This document shows, in pieces, positions 57,501-64,000 of a stretch of DNA of 64,000 nt. Origin of the DNA: CAYYJR01 sp964472305 (lineage in GTDB: Bacteria; Armatimonadota; Hebobacteria; CAIYQO01); NCBI GenBank assembly GCA_964472305.1, contig CAYYJR010000001.1, positions 186,001-250,000 on the forward strand. Reading direction: 5' to 3'. Position 1 is the first letter of the stretch. Every line of letters begins with the position of its first letter. Under the pieces are notes generated by a model. That model saw only the letters and a list, made by a program, of their open reading frames with translations, searched no databases and was not told the DNA's origin. The translations under genes and the position numbers were made by a program.

Positions 57501-58875
57501 GAATACCGATCAGTCGAAGGCTGCCGGCGAGAATATCGCCGACAGCGGTGCCAACCTGACGGACATCGATACCGGAGATATCGCGGTCGATGCCAGCACC
57601 AACACCGACAACTCGAAAAATGCGGGCAACGATATTGCCGATAATGGCGCGACCCAGGTGGACGTGACTACCGGCGACATCGCCGTCGATGCCAGCACGG
57701 ACAATACCAAGACCGCCGGCGAAAACATCGCTGATAGCGGTTCGACCATCAATGAGACGGAAATTGCCGTCGGTGACGTCGCGGTGGATGCCAGCACGAA
57801 TACCACGACCAACACCACGACCAACACCACCAACACGACGAACACCGACCAGTCAAAGACCGCCGGCGAGAATATCGCCGACAGCGGCGCCAACCTGACG
57901 GACATCGATACCGGTGACATCACGGTGGACGCCAGCACGAACACCACAACCAACACCACCAACACGACGAACACCGACCAGTCGAAGACCGCCGGCGAGA
58001 ATATCGCCGATAGTGGATCCACCATCACTGACATCACCGTAGGCGATGTGGCGGTGGATGCCAGCACCAATACGACGACCACCACCACCAATACGACTAA
58101 CACCACGAATGATCTGTCGAAGACGGCGGGTGAGAATATCGCCGACAGCGGCTCGACCATCAACGACATCACGACCGGTGACATCACGGTGGATGCCAGC
58201 ACCAATACCGACAATTCGCAGACCGCGGGTACCGATGCCGCCAATAACGGCAGCACCATCGACAAGTCGGATAATTCGCAGAACGTGAATGGTGGCGAGA
58301 TTGCCGCCAACAACGGAGCGACGGTCAATCAGACCCGCATCAGCACCGGCGACATCGCGGTGGATGCGAGCACCAACACGACAACGACTACCAGTACCGA
58401 TAATTCGCAGACGGCGGGCACCAACGCCGCCAACAATGGCTCGACGGTCAACCAGACTACTATTACCACGGGGGATATCTGCGTCGATGCCAGCACCACC
58501 ACGAACACGGATAACTCCGTGACGGCCGGCGAGGATCTCGTGCAGGCCGGCGCGGGCGCCGTGGTCGCCAACAGCGAGCAATACGCCGGCGACAACAGCA
58601 ACCAGGCCAGCAGCGGCGGCGTCGTCAACGTGACCAACACCTTGACCAATGCGATGACGCTGAACGACACCGTGCAGCAGAATGTTGCGGCAGTGATGAT
58701 TGCCAACACGTTGGGCGACCAGGAAATGGGCGTGAACTTGAACGTGAGCCTCGCCCAGGATGCCGGTGTAGCCGATACCACCGCACCGCTGCCGGGTTCA
58801 GCCGTTGCCACTGCCGACCTCGTGCAAGTGGTCATCAATGGCTCGAATGTCAATACCCTCAGCCTGACCAAGTAG
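54529..58875 (+). CDS. Giant secreted GDIAVDAS-repeat protein, proposed amyloid subunit
   Basis: The 1448-residue protein has a signal peptide (about 1-27, cleavage after VFA) and about 34 imperfect repeats of 25-55 residues. Each starts with a core close to TGDIAVDAS, then a polar spacer rich in N, T, D and S, and ends with a block like GENAANNGSTVNETEV or GENLADSGGTVNETDV. Later units carry NTTTNTT expansions. The only cysteines, Cys93 and Cys1318, sit in GDICVDAS cores of the second and last units. A non-repetitive C-terminal domain (about 1330-1448) follows. Almost no aromatic residues and a very acidic composition suggest a beta-solenoid or amyloid fibre. GGAGG precedes the ATG. Proposed FapC-like role by context. 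Confidence 0.8.
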   Translation: MRGTLKRRLAVLLMAGSLAFTSAVFAQTTSDNGGAAADNTSSAAATTVTATENAATNGSLATGDIAVDASADDVANANENAANENSIATGDICVDASADANAGENAATNGSNINETDVATGDIAVDASADTNTATSADLSKGAGENLADSGGTVNETDVATGDIAVDASTNTATDNSADSGENAATNGSNINETDVATGDITVDASADTNTASSADLSKGAGENLADSGGTVNETDVATGDIAVDASTNTDASANAGENAANAGSTVNETEVSTGDIAVDASADTNTASSADLSKGAGENLADSGGTVNETDVATGDIAVDASTNTATDNSANATDNAASNGSAAASENAANAGSTVNETEVTTGDIAVDASADTNTATSADLSKGAGENLADSGGTVNETEIATGDIAVDASTNTDASVNAGENAANNGSNQTVVETGDIAVDASADTNTTATADKTAGGNLADNGATQTTVATGDIAVDASTNTATDNSANATDNAASNGSNITDVDTGDIAVDASADTNTTTSTDLSKGAGENLADSGGTVNETEVTTGDIAVDASTDNSANAEQNAANNGSAAANENAANNGSAVTDVTTGDIAVDASTDNSVNAGENAATNGSNQTVVETGDIAVDASTDNSKDAGGNQADNGSIATGDIAVDASTNTDQSKVAGENLADSGANQTVVETGDIAVDASTDNSANGENAASNGSTLNSTDVTTGDIAVDASTNTDQSKGAGENIADSGSTLNETEVTTGDIAVDASTNTNTDQSKVAGENLADSGGTINETDVATGDIAVDASTNTDQSKAAGENIADSGSTLNETEVTTGDIAVDASTDNSKAAGENVADNGANLTDIHTGDIAVDTSTNTNTDNSADAGGNAANNGSLATGDIAVDASTTTDNSTNGGENAANNGSTLNSTDITTGDIAVDASADTNTTTNTTTNTTTTTNTDQSKAAGENIADSGSTLNETEVTTGDIAVDASTNTTTNTTNTTNTDQSKAAGENIADSGANLTDIDTGDIAVDASTNTDNSKNAGNDIADNGATQVDVTTGDIAVDASTDNTKTAGENIADSGSTINETEIAVGDVAVDASTNTTTNTTTNTTNTTNTDQSKTAGENIADSGANLTDIDTGDITVDASTNTTTNTTNTTNTDQSKTAGENIADSGSTITDITVGDVAVDASTNTTTTTTNTTNTTNDLSKTAGENIADSGSTINDITTGDITVDASTNTDNSQTAGTDAANNGSTIDKSDNSQNVNGGEIAANNGATVNQTRISTGDIAVDASTNTTTTTSTDNSQTAGTNAANNGSTVNQTTITTGDICVDASTTTNTDNSVTAGEDLVQAGAGAVVANSEQYAGDNSNQASSGGVVNVTNTLTNAMTLNDTVQQNVAAVMIANTLGDQEMGVNLNVSLAQDAGVADTTAPLPGSAVATADLVQVVINGSNVNTLSLTK
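54715..58500 (+). repeat. Tandem coding repeats, about 34 units
   Basis: DNA-level repeats within the giant gene. Long near-identical blocks of about 190 nt (for example around 54880-55010, 55120-55250 and 55350-55480) show recent duplication, while later units are more diverged and carry ACC/AAC triplet expansions. Prone to length variation between strains and to assembly errors. Confidence 0.85.
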
Positions 58876-58891
58876 TCGGATAGAAGCAACA

Positions 58892-58919
58892 GGGGTGAAG
58901 GTGCACGCGCCTTCACCCC
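58892..58919 (+). terminator. Hairpin between the repeat gene and its downstream genes
   Basis: A 10-bp perfect stem (58892-58901 with 58910-58919) can extend to 12 bp around a 4-nt loop. It lacks a U-tract, so it may be an attenuator or mRNA-stability hairpin that gives high subunit and low secretor expression. Confidence 0.55.
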
Positions 58920-58938
58920 ATCCTGTGGAGGGATACGC

Positions 58939-59478
58939 ATGATAAGTAGGCGTCATTTCTGGATGCCGATATTGGGGTTGTGTCTGTGGCTTACGGCTAC
59001 AGTCCGCTGCGCCCCCCTACCCGCGCCCCTGATGGATGGGGAACTCGAGCAGGTCTACGCCGCGGGATTTGATGTTCAGGTCGTGCTCGGCCTCGACATT
59101 AAAACCAATGATCCGAATGCCGTGCTCATACGGCAAGACCAACTGGATGCCCTCCGGGATTATGCGAATAGCAGTCTGCATCGGTCAACGGCACGCGATG
59201 GTGCGGACGGCAGCGGAACGTTCGATACCGACGGTATCTCGCTGTCCAACTTCGAGAGTGTGATCAATAACAGTATGAACATCAGCGGCAGTGCCTTGCA
59301 AAACGCGCAATCGCTGCTGACGATCTTCTCGATGGGCGATGTCGCGGTGGGATTGAATCTCACGGTGATCGTCAACCCGGGTGACGCGCCTTTTAGTGTG
59401 ACACAAACGAGTATCAATTGGTCGGACCTGACGTTTTCGGCGATGAAACCAACACTGACGGTTCCGTCCACCCAATAA
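58939..59478 (+). CDS. Small secreted protein of the Fap-like operon
   Basis: The 179-residue protein has a signal peptide (1-24) and a C-terminal half (LQNAQSLLTIFSMGDVAVGLNLTV) that resembles the C-terminal domain of the giant repeat protein (QQNVAAVMIANTLGDQEMGVNLNV). This shared piece could be an export or assembly signal, or a nucleator motif. No cysteine beyond the signal region. GGAGGG precedes the ATG. By position it could correspond to a minor subunit or FapE-like part; that is inferred. Confidence 0.6.
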   Translation: MISRRHFWMPILGLCLWLTATVRCAPLPAPLMDGELEQVYAAGFDVQVVLGLDIKTNDPNAVLIRQDQLDALRDYANSSLHRSTARDGADGSGTFDTDGISLSNFESVINNSMNISGSALQNAQSLLTIFSMGDVAVGLNLTVIVNPGDAPFSVTQTSINWSDLTFSAMKPTLTVPSTQ

Positions 59479-59511
59479 ACTAACCATAGGCCGACCAGGC
59501 CGGAGGATACC

Positions 59512-60234
59512 ATGCGACATGGCGTGCGAGTGGGAATCGGGCTGCTGCTCGCGTTGAGTCCCTGCTTCCGCACCTCACCCGTCCGGGCGGGTGAGGTGCG
59601 GGTACCTATCGGTATGTTCTGCGGTGGCAGCGCGCTGACGTTGGAGGTAAAGAGCATCAAGGAATTGCGCGACGAGGGTGTCGTGCGTCAGCAATTAGAT
59701 TTCAGTTGCGGCGCGGCAGCGGTCGCCACCATCCTCACCTCCTACCTGGATATGCCATGCACGGAAAACGAAATCATCACCGCACTCATGCAAAAAGATG
59801 ATCCCAATACGTTGCTGGCACGCAAAGGATTCTCGTTGTTGGATCTGAAAAAGTATGCGGAATCGCGCGGCATTCAGGCAGTGGGGTACAAGTTGACCCT
59901 CGAACTGATGCGCGGGCAGTACAAACCCATTCTGGTGCCGTTGTTCATCAAGGAACAGAATCGCCGCCATTTCGTCGTATTCCTGGGCATGCAGGATGAT
60001 CAGGTGTTTCTGGCCGATCCCGCGACCGGACGGCACAGTCTGCCGGTGGCGACCTTCGAAACACAGTGGGATACAAAAATCGGTATGATTTTCAGCAAAC
60101 CGGGCAGTCCACAAATACAACGGACCGCGCTGGCCATTCGGTCCGCTGATGGCGCAGGTATATCCTCGGGATCCGTACTCGCGATTGCCTTGCCGGCGAC
60201 GATTGCGTATGTCCACGTGCCGTTCGAGTTTTAG
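59512..60234 (+). CDS. Exported C39-family cysteine peptidase (FapD-like)
   Basis: The 240-residue protein has a signal peptide (1-26) and a C39 peptidase domain: QLDFSCGAAAVATIL with catalytic Cys66 and oxyanion Gln61, His153 in RRHFVVFLG and Asp169 in LADPATG. FapD of the Pseudomonas functional amyloid system is a C39-type protease at the same operon position. It probably processes or regulates the exported subunits. A 14-bp perfect inverted repeat (59568-59581, 59588-59601) lies within the signal-peptide coding region. GGAGG precedes the ATG. Confidence 0.85.
   Translation: MRHGVRVGIGLLLALSPCFRTSPVRAGEVRVPIGMFCGGSALTLEVKSIKELRDEGVVRQQLDFSCGAAAVATILTSYLDMPCTENEIITALMQKDDPNTLLARKGFSLLDLKKYAESRGIQAVGYKLTLELMRGQYKPILVPLFIKEQNRRHFVVFLGMQDDQVFLADPATGRHSLPVATFETQWDTKIGMIFSKPGSPQIQRTALAIRSADGAGISSGSVLAIALPATIAYVHVPFEF
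59568..59601 (+). promoter_or_regulatory. Strong hairpin inside the C39 peptidase coding region
   Basis: A perfect 14-bp inverted repeat with a 6-nt loop, 56 nt into the gene. Such a structure near the start could slow translation or transcription. It is also possible that it is only a chance product of GC-rich sequence. Confidence 0.4.
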
Positions 60235-60249
60235 TAAAGGAGTTGCCTC

Positions 60250-61452
60250 GTGCGTTCTTCTCATGCGCGTGTGTATGCACTGTTGCTGGTGCTTGGCAGT
60301 GGTTGGTGCCGGTTACTGGCTAATCCGATGGTCAGGCATGGTTGTGAGTCCGTGCAGTACATCTCCACCCCGTCTGTCGGCGTCCGCACGGTGGTAACCG
60401 CACCGACTCCGGCGACCGGCAACACGTCGACACCTACCGCGTCGCGCGGCAATCTTCCCGTGCCCACCGCGCCGCCGCTCACGCCAGCGGCAACCAAACC
60501 GGTCGATCCCGCCCCGCCCCGCTCTGCCGACACCATGCCATCCATGACCGCCACGCTGCCTACCCGCGCACAGCGTCCCAGCTTGATGATTCGGAAATAC
60601 GGCAAGGAACTGGAATGGCGCAGCAGTTATTCCCATTCCTCACGCAACGCGGTCTATATCGACGGCGTCGCTATCAATCCCATCCTGGTGATCGGATCCA
60701 TCGGGGTCGAGCGCATCCGGAAAGACACGGTCGTCACCTCGCTGGCGGGACGGTATGGGCTGGCCGACAATATGCTGGGAGAGCTGAAGATTCCGTTGCG
60801 CTTTGAATCCAACCTGTCGTCGGTGCCGGACGTTTCACCACCGCAGGAGAAAAGCATGACCGGATTCGGATTGGGGGATATCGAGGGGAGTCTTTACTAT
60901 CAACTGCCCCGCGCCCGCGAGGAGGATGTGCGCTGGGTGATGAACCTGGGACTGAAATCCAACACCGGTGCCGATGCTTTTGCCACCAGCGCGCAAAAAC
61001 GTCCCCCCCTCGGCAGCGGATTTTGGAACACGAAACTCGGCGTCACCGGGGTGAAGATCAGCGAGCCGGCCGCCGTTTTCTGGAGCGCCGGCTATACTGT
61101 GAATTGGGCGCGCCACCAGATCCCGGTCACCATCACTAATGCCCAGGATGGCTCCACCTCGATCGTATACGTGGATATCAAGCCGGCAAAGTCCATCGAC
61201 GTGGGGGGGGGATTCGCCTACGCGATCAATCCCAAACTTTCCATCAACACCGGCGTCTCCATCAGTTGGAACGGCGCGGCGCATTCCAATGGCAAACGCG
61301 TGCCGAACAGCATTTTCACCGCCGCCTCACTGCGCCTTGGTGCGGTGTGGCTCACGGAAAAACGCCTGCCCGTTGACCTGGGATTGAATATCGGACTCAC
61401 CGACGATTCTCCCGACTTCAGTCTGGAGTTCCGCCAGAACTATAAGTTGTGA
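60250..61452 (+). CDS. Outer-membrane beta-barrel (FapF-like secretor candidate)
   Basis: The 400-residue protein has a signal peptide, a Pro/Thr-rich N-terminal region (about 40-100) and a C-terminal barrel (about 110-400) with alternating amphipathic strands (GYTVNWARHQIPVTI, GGGFAYAINPKLSINTGVSISW, SLRLGAVWLTEKRLPVDLGLNIGL) ending in FSLEFRQNYKL. The pattern matches MetA-deg/transporter-type outer-membrane barrels, the group into which FapF falls. It would export the repeat protein. GTG start at 60250 with GGAG 7 nt before. Last gene of the operon. Confidence 0.75.
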   Translation: MRSSHARVYALLLVLGSGWCRLLANPMVRHGCESVQYISTPSVGVRTVVTAPTPATGNTSTPTASRGNLPVPTAPPLTPAATKPVDPAPPRSADTMPSMTATLPTRAQRPSLMIRKYGKELEWRSSYSHSSRNAVYIDGVAINPILVIGSIGVERIRKDTVVTSLAGRYGLADNMLGELKIPLRFESNLSSVPDVSPPQEKSMTGFGLGDIEGSLYYQLPRAREEDVRWVMNLGLKSNTGADAFATSAQKRPPLGSGFWNTKLGVTGVKISEPAAVFWSAGYTVNWARHQIPVTITNAQDGSTSIVYVDIKPAKSIDVGGGFAYAINPKLSINTGVSISWNGAAHSNGKRVPNSIFTAASLRLGAVWLTEKRLPVDLGLNIGLTDDSPDFSLEFRQNYKL

Positions 61453-61580
61453 CGTGCGTTCGGGTGTTGCACAGGCTCGCATGTCGCCGGGATCACGTAG
61501 TTGCACGCGGCAGATTGTACCGAAACTACCCGGGTCATCTGCGATGGGGCTTCAGAAATTCGTGTCTTCCGGGGTGCGTT

Positions 61581-63464
61581 TTACCACAACTGCACGGTAT
61601 GCAGTCGGCTGTCGTGGGCATAGGCGAAAAGGCCGCGGCGAACTTCGGTCAGGTGGTGGCCGGTCGCTTCCGCCAGGCGCTCGATTCGGCCGTGTTCGGC
61701 ATCGAGACGGAACAGCCAGCCGCCTGCCAGGCCATACAACTCGCCGTGCTGGGTGGTGATGAGCGAGGTGATGGCGCCCAGTGGGAAGATTCCGGCATCG
61801 TGCACCTCGCCGGTGGCTACGGTGAGGATCGCCAGTCGCTCGCGGTCATCGGTGAGGAAAGCCCGTCCGCCTTCAGCGGCCCACACGCGTACGGTATCGG
61901 CCCTGGCGAAGGGGATTGCTGTCCGGACCGTCCGCTCCGTGTCGGGCGACCAGCACGCCACGCGGGCGGCACCGCCGGCGCAGGAACCGCCCACCACCAG
62001 CAATCCGTTCTGCCGATCCACCGCCACTCCGGTCAACTGCTGTCCGGGAATGATATCGGTGAAGGTGGTCAGGCGACCGACTTGCGGCTCAACTCGCGCC
62101 AGCGCGCTCGTGACGGGGCCATACAGGGTGCGGGTGGCAAAATAGAGTCTGCCATGATACGAGACCATCGGTGAGAGGGGCTGGCTGTACCCGGCGGAGA
62201 GCAGGTCGGTTTGCGTGGGATTTGCCAGCAGTCGGTACGGCAGGTCGGGATAGTAGCACATCACCCCGCCGGGCGCGCCGAACGCCAGATACAGTCGCTC
62301 GCCGGCGATGCCGAACGCGCTTACCTCGCCGGGATGCGGTGCGGCGACGAATAGCTCGGTCAACTCATCCGTGTCGGGATCCCAGCGACCGATGCGCATG
62401 CTGGCGGTGGGAGCGAAATAGAGCCGGTGATCGGGTCCCATGCCCACCGCACCGATCTGCATGCCGTCCCGTGTGCGTGTCGGCACCGGCGACAGTGCAT
62501 ACATGCGCCAATCGATGGTGCTCTGTACCAACCGCCCGTGGCGGGTGATGCCGGCCAGGCGGCCATCGGACAGCGCGGTGAACAGCAGCGGATCATATGG
62601 CATCGGGGCGCCGCGCAACTCCCACTCTTCGCCCGTCCAGCGATAGAGTGCGCCGCTTGCCGCGCCGGCGGCCAGCACCGCGTCGCCCACCCGTTGCAGG
62701 CAATACAGGCCATCCTCGCGCGGCAACCGCGGCAGTTCGCCCAGCACGCGGGGAGAATCGAGCGCCACCTGAAAAAGGCGCTCACTCGGCCAGGTGCCGA
62801 TCACCGCGTGCGCGGCATCCAGCAACACGGCGTGGCGGACAAACGAAGCGTCAGCTAATTCCGGCAGTTCGACGTACGCGACAGTACCGGTGCCCGGCGT
62901 GATAAGGGCGGCGACGATGCGCCGGCCATTGATAAACGCCGCCACGCGGCCGTCGGGCAGGTCGACGAAGGCATGCACGCAGTGGGCGATATCGTCCGTT
63001 GGCGGGCACTGCACCGGGGTGATGCGTCCGGTGCGGGGATCATATTCGATAATGGCGCCACCGGGGGATGTGCCGAAGTAGCAATACCCCGCGGCGCAGC
63101 AAAAGCCGCCGCGGAATTCCTCACCCGGCAACGGCTGTCCCAGGTCCTCCAGCGTCCAGCGTTGGGGATCGAAGCGTAGCAAATGACCGCCGAGGGTACC
63201 GAGATACGCGCAGCCATCCGGACCGGCCACTACCGCGTAGGCGCCGTCGTCGTGCAGCGGAAATCGCGCGATCTCGCCGCCGGGCAAGGTGATGACGCAC
63301 AGGTGGCTTTGGCCGGTGGTGGAGTAAGGGACACCGAGCAGCAGGGTGCGCCCGTCCGACGGCAACAGCGCTACCATGCCATGCATGACGAACGGCAGCG
63401 ACATGTCGATGCCGGGTAACCGGGTGCAGGTCGCCCGTGCGGTAACGGGCGCTTCGGTGAACAT
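61581..63464 (-). CDS. Large beta-propeller protein
   Basis: The 627-residue protein consists of WD40/NHL-type beta-propeller strands throughout (GGEIARFPLHDDGAYAVVAG, GGHLLRFDPQRW, GGAIIEYDPRTGRI, AGITRHGRLV), probably two propellers of seven blades. No signal peptide or membrane segment is seen, so it is likely cytoplasmic. No catalytic motif is recognised. It is convergent with the Fap-like operon, so unrelated by transcription. AAGGA lies ahead of the ATG. Confidence 0.7.
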   Translation of the reverse strand: MFTEAPVTARATCTRLPGIDMSLPFVMHGMVALLPSDGRTLLLGVPYSTTGQSHLCVITLPGGEIARFPLHDDGAYAVVAGPDGCAYLGTLGGHLLRFDPQRWTLEDLGQPLPGEEFRGGFCCAAGYCYFGTSPGGAIIEYDPRTGRITPVQCPPTDDIAHCVHAFVDLPDGRVAAFINGRRIVAALITPGTGTVAYVELPELADASFVRHAVLLDAAHAVIGTWPSERLFQVALDSPRVLGELPRLPREDGLYCLQRVGDAVLAAGAASGALYRWTGEEWELRGAPMPYDPLLFTALSDGRLAGITRHGRLVQSTIDWRMYALSPVPTRTRDGMQIGAVGMGPDHRLYFAPTASMRIGRWDPDTDELTELFVAAPHPGEVSAFGIAGERLYLAFGAPGGVMCYYPDLPYRLLANPTQTDLLSAGYSQPLSPMVSYHGRLYFATRTLYGPVTSALARVEPQVGRLTTFTDIIPGQQLTGVAVDRQNGLLVVGGSCAGGAARVACWSPDTERTVRTAIPFARADTVRVWAAEGGRAFLTDDRERLAILTVATGEVHDAGIFPLGAITSLITTQHGELYGLAGGWLFRLDAEHGRIERLAEATGHHLTEVRRGLFAYAHDSRLHTVQLW

Positions 63465-63573
63465 GAGATGTGTCCTTGCTGCTGGCGGCTATGATGCGAA
63501 TGCCGTGGCGCGATGGCAACAGCGCGGCACGGCATTTCGTTTCTTCGTGCTTCCGTGGGGAATTCCCTGTCGG

Positions 63574-64000
63574 CTACCGGATGACAATGCTGGAAATTTT
63601 ATCGCCGACTTTGATGCGCTTCGACACGTCCAATCCCTTCACTACCTTGCCGAAGACGGCGTAACTGCCATCAAGCTGGGCGATGTCGCAATTGCAGATG
63701 TAGAATTGGCTGCTGGCGGAGTCCGGATCACTCGCTCGTGCCATGGCCAGTGCGCCTTCCCAGTGTCGGAGTTTTGGTGAAATTTCCAGTTTGATGGTCT
63801 GATCGGAGCCACCCGAGCCGTTGCCGTCCGGATCGCCGCCTTGAATAAGCTGGAAACCGGCACCGGTCTCGACGCGGTGGAAGGTCAGGCCGTTATAGAA
63901 TTTCTTCTTCGCCAGCTTCACGAAATTCGCCACGGTCTTCGGCGCGTCCTTGCCGTAGAGGTCGACTTCCATCGTGCCCTTCACGGTGGTGATGATTGCC
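63574..64000 (-). CDS. Peptidyl-prolyl isomerase (cyclophilin), 5' truncated
   Basis: The fragment covers the C-terminal 142 residues of a cyclophilin (FYNGLTFHRVETGAGFQLIQGGDPDGNGSGG, then SSQFYICNCDIAQLDGSYAVFGKVVKG). The frame runs off the window edge. Cyclophilins speed up proline isomerisation in folding proteins. Catalytic Arg (HRV) and the FxxQGGD motif are present; the usual Phe-Met is Phe-Gln-Leu-Ile here. Confidence 0.95.
   Translation of the reverse strand, partial: AIITTVKGTMEVDLYGKDAPKTVANFVKLAKKKFYNGLTFHRVETGAGFQLIQGGDPDGNGSGGSDQTIKLEISPKLRHWEGALAMARASDPDSASSQFYICNCDIAQLDGSYAVFGKVVKGLDVSKRIKVGDKISSIVIR

Overview
The window is a GC-rich (about 60-65% by eye), densely coded stretch of a bacterial chromosome. 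An LptD/OstA-type outer-membrane protein, two lipoproteins and a beta-barrel secretor-like protein show that the cell is diderm. Housekeeping genes (clpC end, trpB, prmC, mtaB, rplU-rpmA, a cyclophilin) are scattered among many secreted beta-propellers and hypothetical genes. This would fit Armatimonadota or another poorly sampled diderm phylum; that placement is an inference from gene content only.

Layout. 1-426 is the end of a Clp ATPase. 512-2176 (-) is a degenerate glycosidase-like secreted protein whose paralogue sits at 44016-45344. 2406-7266 (-) is a signalling operon: pentapeptide repeat protein, ankyrin-PAS-PAS protein, histidine kinase and two response regulators, none with an obvious DNA-binding output. 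8039-14927 holds a GHMP sugar kinase, a CBS protein, a PsbP-like protein, a methyltransferase, LptD and a GH4 glycosidase. 15466-19056 is a lipid-linked sugar module (GT2 polyprenyl-phosphate transferase, PAP2 phosphatase, ArnT/PMT-type transferase). 19405-21062 holds a flavoprotein and a methyltransferase.

21429-31924 is an eight-gene redox locus: a PQQ-like propeller, an NHL propeller, a small Tat protein with clustered cysteines, a Tat-exported polyferredoxin, a NapH/NosR-like membrane ferredoxin, a membrane-anchored PQQ-like propeller, a NuoE-NuoF fusion and a NuoG/GltD-like fusion that appears to have lost its NAD(P)H domain. No hydrogenase, formate dehydrogenase or complex I catalytic subunit accompanies it.

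32044-39030 holds a PlsC-like acyltransferase, a LolD/MacB-type ABC exporter, a hairpin-rich dispersed-repeat candidate and another PQQ-like propeller. 39180-45344 holds two small genes, two clostripain-family lipoproteins (one with the catalytic Cys replaced by Ser), prmC and the second glycosidase-like gene. 45458-52190 runs from the rplU-rpmA operon (good promoter and hairpin) through a rhomboid-like protein, a CorA/ZntB-like channel, trpB, a membrane protein, two disordered acidic proteins and an ATLF-like metallopeptidase. mtaB follows on the minus strand.

54529-61452 is the most striking system: a 1448-residue secreted protein of about 34 units built on a GDIAVDAS core, a small secreted protein sharing its C-terminal signature, a C39 cysteine peptidase and an outer-membrane beta-barrel. 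Parts and order resemble the Pseudomonas fap functional-amyloid operon (FapC, FapD, FapF), so I propose a divergent Fap-like amyloid export system. The window ends with a large cytoplasmic-looking propeller and a truncated cyclophilin.
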